A stretch of DNA of 64,000 nt from Diphasiastrum complanatum. Lineage: Eukaryota > Streptophyta > Lycopodiopsida > Lycopodiales > Lycopodiaceae. The position numbers and the translations under genes were made by a program. The stretch spans positions 45,249,446 to 45,313,445 of the forward strand of contig CM055095.1 of the NCBI GenBank assembly GCA_029204225.1. The letters are read 5' to 3'. How positions within the stretch are numbered: the stretch's first letter is position 1; the number at the start of each line of letters is the position of its first letter. Under the pieces are notes generated by a model. It was not told where the DNA came from. It ran no database searches and saw only the letters and a program-made list of their open reading frames with translations. Shown here piece after piece: positions 18,449 to 30,400 of the stretch.

Positions 18449-21400
18449 ATGACCACTCCTCAGGGACCTGATCAACCCCAGGAGAGAGGCTTCGACGAAC
18501 TTGAAACAGAAGCCTTGGCTTACAGAAAAGGGAAGGAACCCATGGAAGTAGAAGAACAGGAACAGTTCGCCGAAGAACTCGACGAACTGGTTACCAAGGA
18601 GCAGTTCCTCCAATTGGTAACAGAAGTGGATGAACTGAAGCTGGCATTAGCCAATTTCAAGTCCAGTGTGGACGACTCGTTCGCTGAACTCAAAAACTTG
18701 ATTTTGAGCTCCGCGAAAGGAAGCCTTCCCTCCACTTCTCAGTTATCCCCTTCTCCACTTCCATCAGTTTCGGGTGAGACTTTACGGTCTCACCCCAGTG
18801 TTTTTAAAGATTTAAAGCCTCCTACTTTTAATGGGGAAGAGAAGGATAGAAATGCAGATATTCTACAAACCTTCCTCAGCAAATGGAAGAACATTCATGC
18901 TCTTAAACAGACCCCTGACCATTTGCAAGCAATTGAGGCCAGTCTTTCTTTAGGGCCTATGGCCTATAAGTGGTGGTTAAATCTCCAGGAGACTGGGCAG
19001 ACTCCCCGGTCATGGAAAGCTTTTGAAGAGGCTTTCCTAAGAGAATTTCTACCAGAGAATGAACTTGATAGAGCCTGGGAAGCCTGGGAAAGAACAGTAA
19101 TGGACAAGTCCCTCATCCAATATATCTCGCAGTATCGAGAGGCAATTTTAAAGATTAAAAATATGGATGACTATCAAAAAATCAGGGGATTTGTCCGTGG
19201 CCTCAAAGATGAATATAAAGTAGAGGTCCAGAGAAACTCGCCTACTACCCTTGAGCAAGCTCTCAGATATGCTCAAATCTATGATGATTCAGTGGGTAGG
19301 AAGAGAGCGAGACAGCAACCACTTTCTGAGCAGCTTCCTCAGAAAGACTTTCAATTTAAAAAGAAATTTTTAAAAAGAAAGAAAGAAGATAAATTTAAAG
19401 GTGAAGCTCCTCAGAAACGCCCTTCACACATACAGCCCTTAAAACCAGATGATTTTGAGAAAGCCAAACAAGAACGTTTGTGCTTTGTGTGTATGGGCAA
19501 GGGACACACAGTCAGACAGTGTCCCAAGGGGCCTTTCACTAAAAAAGATAAAAAACAAGTTCATCTTGTTCAGACTGTATGTTTCCCCAGTGACTCGGCA
19601 GCTTCCGAGATCAAAGTGTATCATGAAGATCATGAACACTGTTGCCAGCTGACCTCTGCAATGCTAGCGAGACCCTTCAGCTTTGGGCCGCATGACCTAG
19701 TACGTATGCATGGGAAAGTTGGTAACCAGTCAGTAAGAGTCATGGTTGATGATGGGGCAACCCATAATTTCATCAACCACACCCTGGTTAAAAAGCTTAA
19801 ACTACCAGAAGTACCTAGTCAGCATAGGTACATAGTTTCATTAGCTAAGGGTGAAGATAAAAAAACTATGGTAAGTAAGTTAAATCTTGGTATTCAGGGG
19901 TACCAAGATCAAATAAACTTTCAGATAATGCACCTGGATCGAACAGACATTGTTCTCGGGAGAGATTGGCTCTACAGTTTAGGACCTTCCCTCCACAGAA
20001 ACTATCAGGAGAACACCCTCAGCTTTCAGTATAAAGGCCGAGAGATCCAGTTGCATGGGGAGCATGATGTTCCCAACAGCCCTATGGTCTGCAGTTCAGA
20101 GCTCTGTCAGCTAATCGGAGACGAAGACCATCAGGTATTCTTATGTGACTTTCAGTTTATTCCTGAAGTTTCTATTTCCAGTTCTATTCAGCAGAAAATC
20201 AGTAAATTAGAAACTTTATTGTCTAAATTTAAAGATGTTTTTCCTGAAGATTTGCCACATGGTTTACCACCTAGCAGAGAGGTAGATCATGTAATAAACC
20301 TAGTACCAGGTACAGCACCTGTTTCTAAACCTCCGTATCGGGTCAGCCGAACAGAGGATGAAGAAATAACTAGGCAGTTAACAGACTATCTTGGGAAAGG
20401 CCAAATTCAGACCAGTAGTTCACCATGGGCCTCACCAGTCCTATTGGTGAAAAAGAAAGAGGGGTCTATGCGTCTTTGCGTAGATTACAGAGCCCTCAAT
20501 AAAGTCACAATTAAGAATAAATACCCTATGCCTCGGGCAGACGAGTTGTTTGATCAACTCGACAGGGCTAAGTTTTTCAGAAAAATAGACCTTAGATCGG
20601 GATATCATCAAGTCCGTATAAAATCGGAAGACGTCTCGAAAACAGCTTTTAGGACTCGTCACGGTCATTATGAGTTTAAGGTGATGCCATTTGGGCTCAC
20701 AAATGCTCCAGCTACCTTTATGACCTTGATGAACAGTGTCCTCAGACCATACTTGGGTAAGTTTGTAGTCGTATTTTTAGATGACATCCTCGTCTACAGC
20801 AAAACGAGGAAGGAGCATCTAAAACACCTCAGAAAGGTGTTTCGACTGCTCAGAAAGCATAAGCTTTATGCTAAACAATCCAAGTGTGAATTCTTCGTTG
20901 AAGAAGTAGCATATTTGGGTCACATTATCTCTTCAGATGGGATTAAGATGGACCCAAATAAGGTTAAAGCCATACTCAGTTGGCTGAGACCTCAGAATAT
21001 TTTGGAACTTCAAATCTTTCTTGGTCTGGCGGGATATTACAGACGATTTGTCAAGGAATATGCTCAGATAGCAGTCCCTATGACAAATCTTCTTAAGGGG
21101 AAGGGAAAGGAGTTCATTTGGGAGTCTGCACAACAGGAGAGCTTTGATGCTCTCAAAACAGCCTTAGCTACAGCACCAGTCTTAAAAGTCGTCGACCCCA
21201 ATCAGCCATTTGTGGTCGAAACAGATGCTAGCGACTTTGCAGTAGGCGCTGTGCTAACTCAGGGTGGACGACCAGTTGCGTTCGAGAGTAAAAAACTCGA
21301 GCCAGCTCAGACTAGGTACAGTGCCTATGAAAAGGAACTCCTTTCTATAGTCCATGCCCTTAAGACTTGGAGGCATTATTTGTATGGTGCCAACTTTGAG

Positions 21401-21532
21401 GTCCTGACAGACCATGAGAGTCTCAGATACCTTTGCAATCAACCTGAGCTTAGAGGTCGGAAAGCTCGTTGGGCAGAGTTGATGCAAGAGTTTGACAACA
21501 GGAGAGCTTTGATGCTCTCAAAACAGCCTTAG
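18449..21532 (+). CDS. Gypsy-1 Gag-Pol, N-terminal part (Gag, PR, RT, start of RNase H)
   Basis: ATG at 18449 begins a 1027-codon frame. Residues about 120-280 are a retrotransposon Gag domain ([17 protein letters not shown]). A CCHC zinc knuckle is at 345-358 ([14 protein letters not shown]). The aspartic protease is at about 425-510 with active-site word [10 protein letters not shown], where D-S/T-G would be usual. RT is at about 650-820 ([35 protein letters not shown] at 776-779) and RNase H starts near 920 ([15 protein letters not shown]). The frame ends at 21532 because a 365-bp tandem duplication shifts it; the true continuation is in the next entry. Gag and Pol are in one frame with no stop between, as in many plant chromoviruses. 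Confidence 0.9.
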   Translation: MTTPQGPDQPQERGFDELETEALAYRKGKEPMEVEEQEQFAEELDELVTKEQFLQLVTEVDELKLALANFKSSVDDSFAELKNLILSSAKGSLPSTSQLSPSPLPSVSGETLRSHPSVFKDLKPPTFNGEEKDRNADILQTFLSKWKNIHALKQTPDHLQAIEASLSLGPMAYKWWLNLQETGQTPRSWKAFEEAFLREFLPENELDRAWEAWERTVMDKSLIQYISQYREAILKIKNMDDYQKIRGFVRGLKDEYKVEVQRNSPTTLEQALRYAQIYDDSVGRKRARQQPLSEQLPQKDFQFKKKFLKRKKEDKFKGEAPQKRPSHIQPLKPDDFEKAKQERLCFVCMGKGHTVRQCPKGPFTKKDKKQVHLVQTVCFPSDSAASEIKVYHEDHEHCCQLTSAMLARPFSFGPHDLVRMHGKVGNQSVRVMVDDGATHNFINHTLVKKLKLPEVPSQHRYIVSLAKGEDKKTMVSKLNLGIQGYQDQINFQIMHLDRTDIVLGRDWLYSLGPSLHRNYQENTLSFQYKGREIQLHGEHDVPNSPMVCSSELCQLIGDEDHQVFLCDFQFIPEVSISSSIQQKISKLETLLSKFKDVFPEDLPHGLPPSREVDHVINLVPGTAPVSKPPYRVSRTEDEEITRQLTDYLGKGQIQTSSSPWASPVLLVKKKEGSMRLCVDYRALNKVTIKNKYPMPRADELFDQLDRAKFFRKIDLRSGYHQVRIKSEDVSKTAFRTRHGHYEFKVMPFGLTNAPATFMTLMNSVLRPYLGKFVVVFLDDILVYSKTRKEHLKHLRKVFRLLRKHKLYAKQSKCEFFVEEVAYLGHIISSDGIKMDPNKVKAILSWLRPQNILELQIFLGLAGYYRRFVKEYAQIAVPMTNLLKGKGKEFIWESAQQESFDALKTALATAPVLKVVDPNQPFVVETDASDFAVGAVLTQGGRPVAFESKKLEPAQTRYSAYEKELLSIVHALKTWRHYLYGANFEVLTDHESLRYLCNQPELRGRKARWAELMQEFDNRRALMLSKQP

Positions 21533-21860
21533 CTACAGCACCAGTCTTAAAAGTCGTCGACCCCAATCAGCCATTTGTGGTCGAAACAGATGCTAGCGAC
21601 TTTGCAGTAGGCGCTGTGCTAACTCAGGGTGGACGACCAGTTGCGTTCGAGAGTAAAAAATTCGAGCCAGCTCAGACTAGGTACAGTGCCTATGAAAAGG
21701 AACTCCTTTCTATAGTCCATGCCCTTAAGACTTGGAGGCATTATTTGTATGGTGCCAACTTTGAGGTCCTGACAGACCATGAGAGTCTCAGATACCTTTG
21801 CAATCAACCTGAGCTTAGAGGTCGGAAAGCTCGTTGGGCAGAGTTGATGCAAGAGTTTGA
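21131..21860 (+). repeat. 365-bp tandem duplication over the RNase H coding region
   Basis: 21131-21495 and 21496-21860 are direct copies; the difference noticed is at 21296/21661 (CTCGAG versus TTCGAG). 365 is not a multiple of three, so it shifts the frame. Confidence 0.95.
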
Positions 21861-23583
21861 CATGTCTATCAGATATAGGCGTGGAAAATTCAATACAGTA
21901 GCAGATGCCCTTAGCAGAATGCCTATGATAAACGAGCTGAGTTTTACTCAGATTCGTAATGAGTTACTCGAGTCCTTGAGAGGGAAATGCCAGCATGATG
22001 CATTCTTCTCTATTATCTGGAACTCAGTCCAGAACAGACAGTTACAGACTCCAGAACCAGTTCCCGGGGCTGGTGCCAGTTCATCCAAGAATACGGCAGC
22101 TTCCGTTGAGGATGATGATGAGTCCGAGTATACGTCGTCAGATGACGTTGAGGATTCTGAGCCTGTATTACCCAAGCAAACCCCAGTGGTTGAGGGTCAG
22201 TTGACTCAAGGATTCAAATGGAAACAGTATTCCATTCAGGATGAGTACTTGCTCTATAGAGATAGAGTATGTGTCCCCAATTCAGAGGATTATAGGCAGC
22301 AGGTCCTATATGAATGTCATGACAATCCTAGCGCGGGACACCCAGGCATACAGAAGACCTATGAGCTTCTTCGTAGGCAATTTTTCTGGCCCAGTATGAA
22401 AAAGGACGTCCACCAGTATGTAACCAGTTGCCAGAAATGTCAAGTAAATAAAGCAGAGCGTTTAAAGGCAGGAGGGTTGTTGCATCCCTTAGAAATACCA
22501 GCTGGTAAATGGGAGAGTATCTCCATGGATTTTATAGTAGGCCTGCCTAAAACCCAAAGGGGTAATGACGCTATATGGGTCACAGTTGACCGTCTGACCA
22601 AAATGGCTCATTTTATTCCGACCAAAACAACCGTTAGAGCTCCAGAGTTAGCGAGGTTGTTTGTAGACGGGCTATTTAAATTGTACGGTCTACCTTCCGG
22701 CATAGTCAGCGACCGGGACAGTAAGTTTACTGGAAATTTTTGGAAGGCAGTATTCCATCATCTCCATACTAAACTTAATATGAGTACCACTGACCATCCA
22801 CAGACGGACGGTCAAACAGAAAGGGTAAATCAAGTGCTGGAGGATATGCTTCGTGCATACGTCAGCAAGAGGCAGACTAATTGGGAGGAGTATCTCTCAA
22901 TATTAGAGTTTGCTTACAACAGTACCAAACATTCAGCTACGGGATACAGCCCATTTATGCTGATGTACGGTTTTCAGCCACGCTCACCCACAGCTGTAGG
23001 GTTTAAACAAGAAAAAGTTGAAGCAGCCAGAAACTTTTTAGAAGACCTAAACCAGATGATAGAACATGCTAAGCGTAGCATTAGACAATCCCAGGATCGA
23101 GCCAGGCATTATGCAGATCCACACAGACGGGATGTGCAGTTCTCCACTGGTGAGAAAGTCTACTTGAGAGTCCCAGTTGACTCTAAAACCCTCAAATCAG
23201 GAGTGTGTGCTAAGTTGTCTCCAAGGTATTGTGGTCCCTTTACCATCAGTAGGAGACTAGGCGAGGTCACCTATGAACTAGAACTCCCACACAGCAGTAA
23301 GGTTTTTCCAGTTTTTCATGTAAGTCAGTTACGAAAAGCCTTAACCAGATCAGATAATCTGGTAGGGGACAGTGTTCTAGTTCTCCCATTGGATCCTCAA
23401 CAACCTCCACATGAACCAGAGGAAATTCTTGATAGTAGAGAGACGCAGACTCGTCATACTCTATACCGAGAATATCTGGTTAAGTGGAATGATCAGCCTG
23501 TTGAGAATGCCACTTGGGAAAGAGGCAGCGTCCTTCGCAAGATTTTTCCAGACTTTGTCTTAGAGGACCAAGACGGTTCTTAA
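21497..23583 (+). CDS. Gypsy-1 Pol, C-terminal part (RNase H, integrase, chromodomain)
   Basis: Continuation of Pol in the frame after the duplication, open to the TAA at 23581. Numbered from 21577: the second RNase H copy (1-115, [23 protein letters not shown]), an acidic linker at about 176-195, the integrase zinc finger (H248, H255, C285, C288), and the integrase core with MDFIVGLP (D318), SDRDSKF (D379) and DGQTERVNQ (E415). A GPY-like module ([10 protein letters not shown]) follows, then a chromodomain near 640-665 ([17 protein letters not shown]). It has no initiator of its own, so it would need frameshift rescue or does not function in this copy. Encodes cDNA integration functions; the chromodomain assigns it to the chromovirus branch of Ty3/Gypsy. 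Confidence 0.9.
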
Positions 23584-23594
23584 GGGGGAGGGAG
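23582..23594 (+). other. Gypsy-1 polypurine tract
   Basis: AAGGGGGAGGGAG directly precedes the 3' LTR; primes plus-strand synthesis in LTR elements. Confidence 0.9.
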
Positions 23595-23952
23595 TGTTAC
23601 GAGCTCGTAACCAGTGCCGAACCCTAGAGAACACAGATAGGTCAGATACCACAGTCAGGGTCGTGTCCAGCGTACATGACCAACAGGGCAAGACAGTGTG
23701 AGTAGTGTGCCCCAGCACGGTCCATAGCCATGGCGGGCCTAACACAGCCTAGGGACCCTGTCAGCAGGATAGGGCCCCCAGTTGGGTCCCGACGTGCAGT
23801 CGGCCACGTCAGTGCCACGTGGCCGACACTTGGCAGTAGCATGCTACCAGTCCTCACACTGGGCTAGGAGGGGCTTACTCTATATCAGGGAGTAGGCAAG
23901 GTTGGGTGGATCAGTTAGTGTTTGCCCTACTGTGGTGTTAGGATCTATTACA
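23595..23952 (+). repeat. Gypsy-1 3' LTR
   Basis: 358 bp, same sequence as 17380-17737 by eye. Followed by the target duplication GGACT at 23953-23957. Confidence 0.95.
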
Positions 23953-23957
23953 GGACT

Positions 23958-24580
23958 GTACTGGGGGCACTGTGGGAGAGCAGACCTTGTGGTCAATGGG
24001 AGTGTAGCATCTGGGGGGGCAGCAAATCCGGACAGGTACACCATCACATGGGCACTAAGGGGGAGCAGACCACGGACCCAATCGGAGTGCAGCATGTGGG
24101 GGAGCAGCAAATCCGGACAGGTACACCGTCACATGGGCATTGTCGGGGAGCAGACCACGGACCCAATCGGAGTGCAGCATGTGGGGGAGCAGCAAATCCG
24201 GACAGGTACACCGTCACATGGGCACTGTAGAGGAGCAGACCATGGACCCAATCGGAGTGCAGCATGTGGGGGAGCAATACATGGGGCAGGTACAGTAGCA
24301 CATGGGATCATCAACAAGTGCAAATGGGGAAACGGGCTGTGGGGTTAAATAGGCACTCACAAGGCAGTGAGAGAGCCAGTGAGAGGCTGTGAGAGAGAGG
24401 CTGTGGGAGGCATTGTGAGAGGCTGTGAGAGAGAGCCAGTGAGAGGCTGTGAGAGAGAGGTATTGTCAGAGGCTGTGTCACAGACCGAGTGAGAGGCTGT
24501 GAGAGGGAGGCTGTGAGAGAGCCAGTGAGAGCCATTGAGAGGCTGTGAGAGGCTGTGAGAGCCAGTTCGAGAAACAGGGT
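23958..24580. repeat. I-B subterminal repeats and GTGAGAG array
   Basis: Three to four units of the 80-95 bp subterminal repeat (CGGACCCAATCGGAGTGCAG) to about 24300, then the ORFB TATA-like TTAAATA at 24345 and the short GTGAGAGGCTGTGAGAG array. Confidence 0.8.
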
Positions 24581-24588
24581 GTCGTGAG

Positions 24589-24979
24589 ATGGCGGAGTGC
24601 ATACCACCGAGGCCTGAGGGCGAAGCCAGGAGGAAGCTCGAGGAAGATGTCCGAAGGCACAACGAAAGGCATCGGAAGCAAGAGGCAGACATTGCACAGA
24701 TGCTGCGACAGGCTCAGCAGAGAAATCCGGACCGGAGCACCCAGCTCCCCCTGTGCCCCCCGCCCCCATTGTCGAGCTGGATTTGGATAAGCAGATCGGA
24801 ATGAACTTCACACGGCGGCAGCTAACCAGGAGGCAACTCGGGCTAACCAGGAGGCAACTCGGGCTAACCGGGAGGCAACTCGGGCTAACCAGGAGGCAAC
24901 TCGAGCTAACCGGGAGGCAGAGCGAGAGCAACAGAACAATGCACCTGACGAGGGCGAGGAGTCAGTGGAGGATCCATAG
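24589..24979 (+). pseudogene. ORFB of copy I-B, frameshifted
   Basis: ATG at 24589 opens MAEC then the ORFB words KLEEDVRRHNERHRKQEAD; the frame is lost near 24750 and the rest (VELDLDKQIGMNFTRRQL) reads in another frame. Five copies of a 21-base unit (CTAACCAGGAGGCAACTCGGG type) at about 24825-24915 have expanded the Arg/Gln-rich part. The gene runs opposite to the transposase, as in I-A. The tail after 24979 carries GCCGTATGTGG (25010) and GCCGTATATGG (25095). Confidence 0.75.
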
Positions 24980-25489
24980 GAATGTTTAGAATAGATGGAG
25001 TCTAGCCGTATGTGGTTGACTGTTGTTACGTAATTTTTGGTAGTAGATGTGGAAGCATTTAGTGTCTAACATAGTGTAAAGAACAGCTCCAGCCGTATAT
25101 GGTGGAAAAACGTATTGTAACTTTGATACATCTGATGAATTAATGTACGGTGTGTTTTTTGTGCAACGCGTGCCTGGTGTACTGCAATGTAATATGTGTG
25201 TTTATGAAATGCTATAAAGGGAGCTGTATTTCTGTGTTGTGCATCTGTTATCAATCTCTGCAGTTGAAACTAATTGTAATTACACACATACCATTCGAAA
25301 TAAAATTGAAAACAGAGCATAACAATTACAAATCGACAAATACAAAATGTGCAACGAATAAAGTACGTCCAACACTGAATATAGTATGGAAAATGGTCTG
25401 AATACAGTGTTCGACCATCTGGCTGCCAAACATGGAACATCATAGCAAACTGCAAAAAATAAAATAACAGAGCTACAATAAATGGGCCC

Positions 25490-27425
25490 CGAGCTGACTC
25501 TCGCAACTGATATCTATGCCTGTCTGGAACTGGCATGGCCTGTGTATCCGAGGGGGAAGACTCGTCATCCTCATCCTCCCAATCTGCCTCCGCATCAGCC
25601 CCCAAGCAGGCTAAACCAACAACACCTGCTGCAGCTGGCTGTAATCCTGAGACTTTGTGTAGGGCCTGCTGGCTAGAGAGGATGGGGGCGCCCTGATGCT
25701 CGGCATTTGCTGGGCCTCTGAATCCAAGTCTGCAATCAAGTCGTCCAGCTGGGCATCCGAATACAAATGCTCTGGGCTCTGGGACTCATCATGTGCACCA
25801 TCCTCTGGGTCATCCCGCGCCTCATCCTGTGCACCATGGGGACCCTGCATGGCCTCCCAATCGGTACAATCAAAGTCATATGGTGACTCCTCTGGTGTGT
25901 TGTCGTAGAAATGCCTATGACTCTGTGATGCACGCAACCAAGCAGCTGCGGAAGGTAAGCCCAAATCACTCTGCCCCCTATCAAGAGCCTCCTCCATCAT
26001 ATCAACATAAGAAGGTATGCCATTGGCCCCCCCTGTGTGCCCTGCCTGTCTCCCGGTATAATTTGTGGCATGTGACCCACCTCTACCACGTGGTGCACCT
26101 GTGAACCCTGCTCTAGGCATGTGCCCAACACCTGTATCATATGCCTCATCCCTCTCTGATCTGGCGAACACAACCCGAATGGGCTCATCCTCATGCTGAT
26201 CATCCTCTGACACCGGCTCATCTGCCTCGTACAATGGAGGATCTCTGTGCTCAAGCCCAAGCTCTCTCTCTCTCATCTCGGCAAGCTCCCTCTCTCTCTC
26301 TGCCAAAAGCTGTGCCCAGGTCATCTGCAGGCATGGGATGGGTGCTGTCCGTAGGCAAGTCAACCTAGCGCTCCAAATCTGATATCTTCGTCTGCAAGGT
26401 TAAAAATTTGCATGTCAGAGAGACAATTTGATCAAGAAACGAAACCAACGTATAAGTCGTCAACCAACGTGCTCCGGGAGAATAACTAATCACCTGCAAT
26501 GCGCTCGTAATGGTCGAAAGTCTCCTGGCGAGGCGTGCGTTGGTGCTACAGAACACCAACCGCTCCAACTGACTCACTAACAGCCTGTTTCTTCTCCTCG
26601 TGTGAATGAGTGCCCATATGCTCCAATTATGCTCACACACGGAAGCAGCACAGTCCTGTGGTACGTGCATTGAATGCTTCAGCACATTTGCACGGGTGGA
26701 ACTTCAACGAAACACAGCAATGGAGGATAAAATGAGATGCATACATGAGAAAGGACACGCAGTGCAAGATGCTATATAGATGGATATGTGCTACCGAACA
26801 TGGTCCACCAAGTAATGGGAAGCTGCCTCCTCTCTGGATCCTGAACAGCCGGGTGGCCGAACGTGCCCATGCCGAAACGAAATGCAACGAGCTCCTCCAT
26901 GAGCCTGATAGGATCCAAACATATGTGTGGACCCACTTTGTGAATGTACTGAAGCCAATCGGCCTCAAGCTCCCTGTCTGCGATCTGTGTCGGAGAGAGG
27001 AAGAGGGGATGCAGTATGTGTGCAATGCTGTGGATACTCCTATGGAAATAATTCCACCGCGTCTCCCAGATGAACTTCAACTCGGTCATCCGGCAGGTGA
27101 GAGGCATGTTAAAACCTGGGCATTACGAAAAAACGTAACATTGACAGAAAAACAAGCTAGCAACCACTGAAAAGATAAAGACCAATTACATTACTGTATA
27201 GCTTACCTCTCTGGCTGCAAGATGGGCAGCTGCAGGAACTGTCCGATCCGATCCATGAGCTCATATACCAGTCCAAGTGTCGACCCCTCGCAGTCACCCA
27301 TGCGGAGCACAATATAAAGCGGTCGAAGCAGTCCTGACAATGTCTGTGCATCCCTCCAGAACTGGTCTCCCCTCACCCTGGAAGAAAAGTGCTCCCCATC
27401 GTCAGTGCGCGGAAATGTACTGGCA
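25490..27425 (-). pseudogene. Family I transposase, copy I-B remnant
   Basis: Minus-strand order: end of exon 1 (27425-27207, FPRTDDGEHFSS to PILQPER, donor GTAAGC kept), exon 2 (hAT part, ITWWTMFGSTYPSI), exon 3 (ASVCEHNWSIWALI), and exon 4 from about 26396 (KISDLER, then the acidic region to about 25640). The acceptor before exon 2 has changed from CAG to CCG (about 27092). Exon 4 jumps from the acidic part straight to the C-terminal ADAEADWEDEDDESS, so the Pro-rich repeats and AT-hooks are gone. BED and the first half of DUF659 are missing. Inactive. Confidence 0.8.
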
Positions 27426-27429
27426 CACC

Positions 27430-27480
27430 AAAATAATATATATTGTGGTACCGCAGATCCCGGTACCGCTGGATCCACTG
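27430..27480. other. Junction of I-B and I-C
   Basis: I-B exon 1 sequence (GTACTGGCACACCAAAA) passes into left-end GGTACC/GGATCC sequence with no TA tract between the copies. The exact break is ambiguous because both orientations of the left end look alike. Confidence 0.5.
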
Positions 27481-30400
27481 TGGTACCGCGGAAACATACT
27501 GATCCGCGGTACCACAATATATATTATTTTTTAATATATAATATTTTTTAATATTTATTATATTACTATATATTTTTTTAACCTAATCCCCCCCACCTCG
27601 CTTCATCTCTCTCCCTGCCCGTCGCCCTACTGTTCGCGCCCTCCCTGCTGTCCGCGCCCTCTTTGTTGTATGCCCATCGCCCTACTGTCCGCGCCCTCCC
27701 GGCTGTCTTCGCGTTGCACTGATCGCGTCCGCCCCTGCTATTGCTATTTCGGCCATTGTTGTGGTTTTTTCAAGCCTTCCGACTCCTATCGCACCCACAG
27801 AGATCTCTGCCTTCTTTCCGCAGTCCTTTCTACAGAGATGGTGCATTCCAACCTTGCCGATATGTGGGACGAGGTGGACATTGTCAGGCGGGTTCCCGAC
27901 AAGTCCAACAAGTCCGGTGCAAGGATCGTGCGCTGTCGAGATTGCTTGGCCGAGTTCGTTGCCACCCTCACTCGCCTTAAAGGCCACCTACTCGGCGCAC
28001 GTGCGAGAGATGGTGGCACACTGAATGCTACCCCCCGTGCCAGCATGTCTGTTCCCGTCAGGCAGCGACTTCTGCATACCTACGGGCCACGTCCTGTGGC
28101 GGGGGAGAACACCATTTCGGAGGGTGTTCTGCGGTTTTGCACCGCTCCATACGTGGTTGACCCCGAGTTGCTGCCTGCGAGAGGGAGTGCATCCTCGTCC
28201 ATTCCCTTTGCCCCTCGTCCCCCTCAGACAGTTCCGCCTCACGCACCCCCATCTGCACCCATTCCGGTGGATCCCGTCCCACCGCGTCCCCCAGTTGCCA
28301 CTGCGGTTCCACCACCAACTACTGTTGCTCGCACTCCCCCAATTTACGACTTTCTCATGGACTCTCCGCCACCCGAGCAGGAGCAAGCCCCAGATGCCAA
28401 TGACGAGGCCTTCCAGGATGTTGAGCAGATCCCTTCCTCCCTTCACATCCGGATGACCTCCCTAGCCAGCAGTTTTCGTATCCCATGCCAGATGTCCACC
28501 CCCCACCAGTGTACCCCACTTACGCTGCTGCACCCATCCCGGCCAGGGCATCCCACTCTCCCCATTCCACGTCTACAGCTGATGCATCCACTAGTGCCCA
28601 GCCTGTCGCGTCATCATCCATTCCCGTCACGTTTGGTGCACCGTGCTGGAGGTCCGCTACCCGTCGCCCAGCTGGGAGAGTTCTTAGGCAGCAGAGCATT
28701 CGCGGCGCACATCAGCTGCACATGGATAGACAGGCCACACAGGCCGTGGCCAGCCTGATTTATGAGCTGAACCTTCCCTTTACCATCACCGACTCCGAGC
28801 CCTTCAAAAGGGTCTTCCGCCTTGCACAGTCTGTCAACCCTAGCTGGAGAGTTTCTAGTTCAGAGGGTGTCCGCACACACATGCTGAGAGATAGGGTCGA
28901 GTCACTGTCTAGAGAGATGGAGCCTCTACGTCGCCACTGGGCCACTTACAGTTGCAGCATCATGTCCGATGGCTGGACTGATGTCAGGAGGAGGCCGATC
29001 CTCAACATACTGGTCTCCAGCTGCATGGGCACAGTTTTTGAGGGCAGTGGATTGCAGCAGGGGGGGGGAGAGTCATATCTGCAGAGTTCATGTTTGATGT
29101 CATCAGGTCTTCCATCCTATCCATAGGCCCATAGCATGTCGTCACAGTGGTGACGGACAATGCCACGAACTGCATTCAGACGGGTGTACTGCTAGAGGCC
29201 GAGTTCCCTCACATTGTTCATACCCCCTGTGCCGCGCACGGCATAGACCTTCTGATGGGGGACATAGGTGCACTTCCCTGGGTTAGAGCCATCGTCCGTG
29301 AGGCCCTCTTCCTGGTGACAAAATCAGGCGTGTTCTTGCCATGTTCCGGGTGTTCAGCCATCTAGACCTTCGTAAGCCAGCCCCCACACGCTTTGCATTC
29401 GACTTGGTGGTCATCAACCGTCTGATCAGGTGCAGGGCGCAGCTTCTACAGATGGTTGCCAGTGATCTTTGGTGTGCCAGTACATTTCCGCGCACTGAGG
29501 ATGGGAAGCACTTTTCTTCCACGGTGAGGAGAGACCAGTTCTGGAGGGATGCACAGACATTGTCAGGACTGCTTCGACCACTTTACATTGTGCTCCGCAT
29601 GGCTGACAGTGAGGGGTCGACACTTGGACTGGTATATGAGCTCATGGACCGGATTGGACAGTTCCTGCAGCGGCCCATCTTGCAGCCAGAGAGGTAAGCG
29701 GTATAGTAATGTAATTGGCCTTTATCTTTTTAGTAATTGCTAGTTTGTTTCTCTATCAATGTTAAGTTTTTTTGTAATGCCCTACACCACATGCCTCTCA
29801 CCTGCAGGATGACAGAGCTGAAGTTCATCTGGGAGACGCGGTGGAACTACTTCCACAGGAGTATCCACAGCGTTGCACACATGCTGCATCCCCTCTTCCT
29901 CTCTCCGACACAGATCGCAGACAGGGAGCTCGAGGCCGATTGGCTTCAGTACATTCACAGGGTGGGTCCACACATAGGTTTGGATCCTATCAGGCTCATG
30001 GAGGAGCTCGCTGCATTTCGTTTCGGCATGGGCACATTCGGCCACCCGACTGCTCAGGATCCAGAGAGGAGGCAGCTACCCATTACCTGGTGGACCATGT
30101 TCGGTAGCACATACCCATCTATACAGCGTCTTGCACTGCGTGTCCTTTCTCAGGTATGCATCTCATTTTATCCTCCATTGTTGTGTTTCGTTGAAACCAA
30201 TGTGCTGAAGTATTTCAATGCACGCACCACAGGACTGTGCTGCCTCCGTGTGTGAGCATAATTGGAGCACATGGGCACTCATTCACACGAGGAGAAGAAA
30301 CCGGTTGTCAGTGAGTCAGTTGGAGCGGTTGGTGTTCTGTAGCACCAACGCACGTCTCGCCAGGAGACTTCCGACCATTACGAGCGCATTGCAGGTGATA

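Larger units (their letters stand above)
17380..23952 (+). mobile_element. Gypsy-1, full-length Ty3/Gypsy chromovirus
   Basis: Complete LTR retrotransposon with two 358-bp LTRs that I read as identical, a tRNA-iMet primer site, gag-pol, a polypurine tract and a 5-bp target duplication GGACT at 17375-17379 and 23953-23957. It is inserted in the subterminal repeat of I-B, whose uninterrupted form can be read in I-E (48630-48670). Matching LTRs imply a recent insertion. A 365-bp internal tandem duplication breaks pol. Confidence 0.95.
17148..27430 (-). mobile_element. Family I transposon copy I-B, split by Gypsy-1
   Basis: Minus-strand family I copy: right end at 17148 (TCATAGTGGCAGGTGGTACC), subterminal repeat interrupted at 17380 by Gypsy-1 and resuming at 23953, then the CTCTCAC array, ORFB (plus strand), tail and transposase exons 4-1. 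It ends in exon 1 near 27430 against left-end GGTACC sequence that may belong to I-C. The N-terminal half of exon 1, the Pro-rich repeats and the AT-hook section of exon 4 are missing. Confidence 0.75.

Noticed and set aside
23902-24348. Open frame across the I-B subterminal repeats (similar frames at 9969-10449, 48628-49087, 52289-52570)
   Set aside because: Repeat unit length happens to keep frames open; the sequence changes frame between copies and has no domain.
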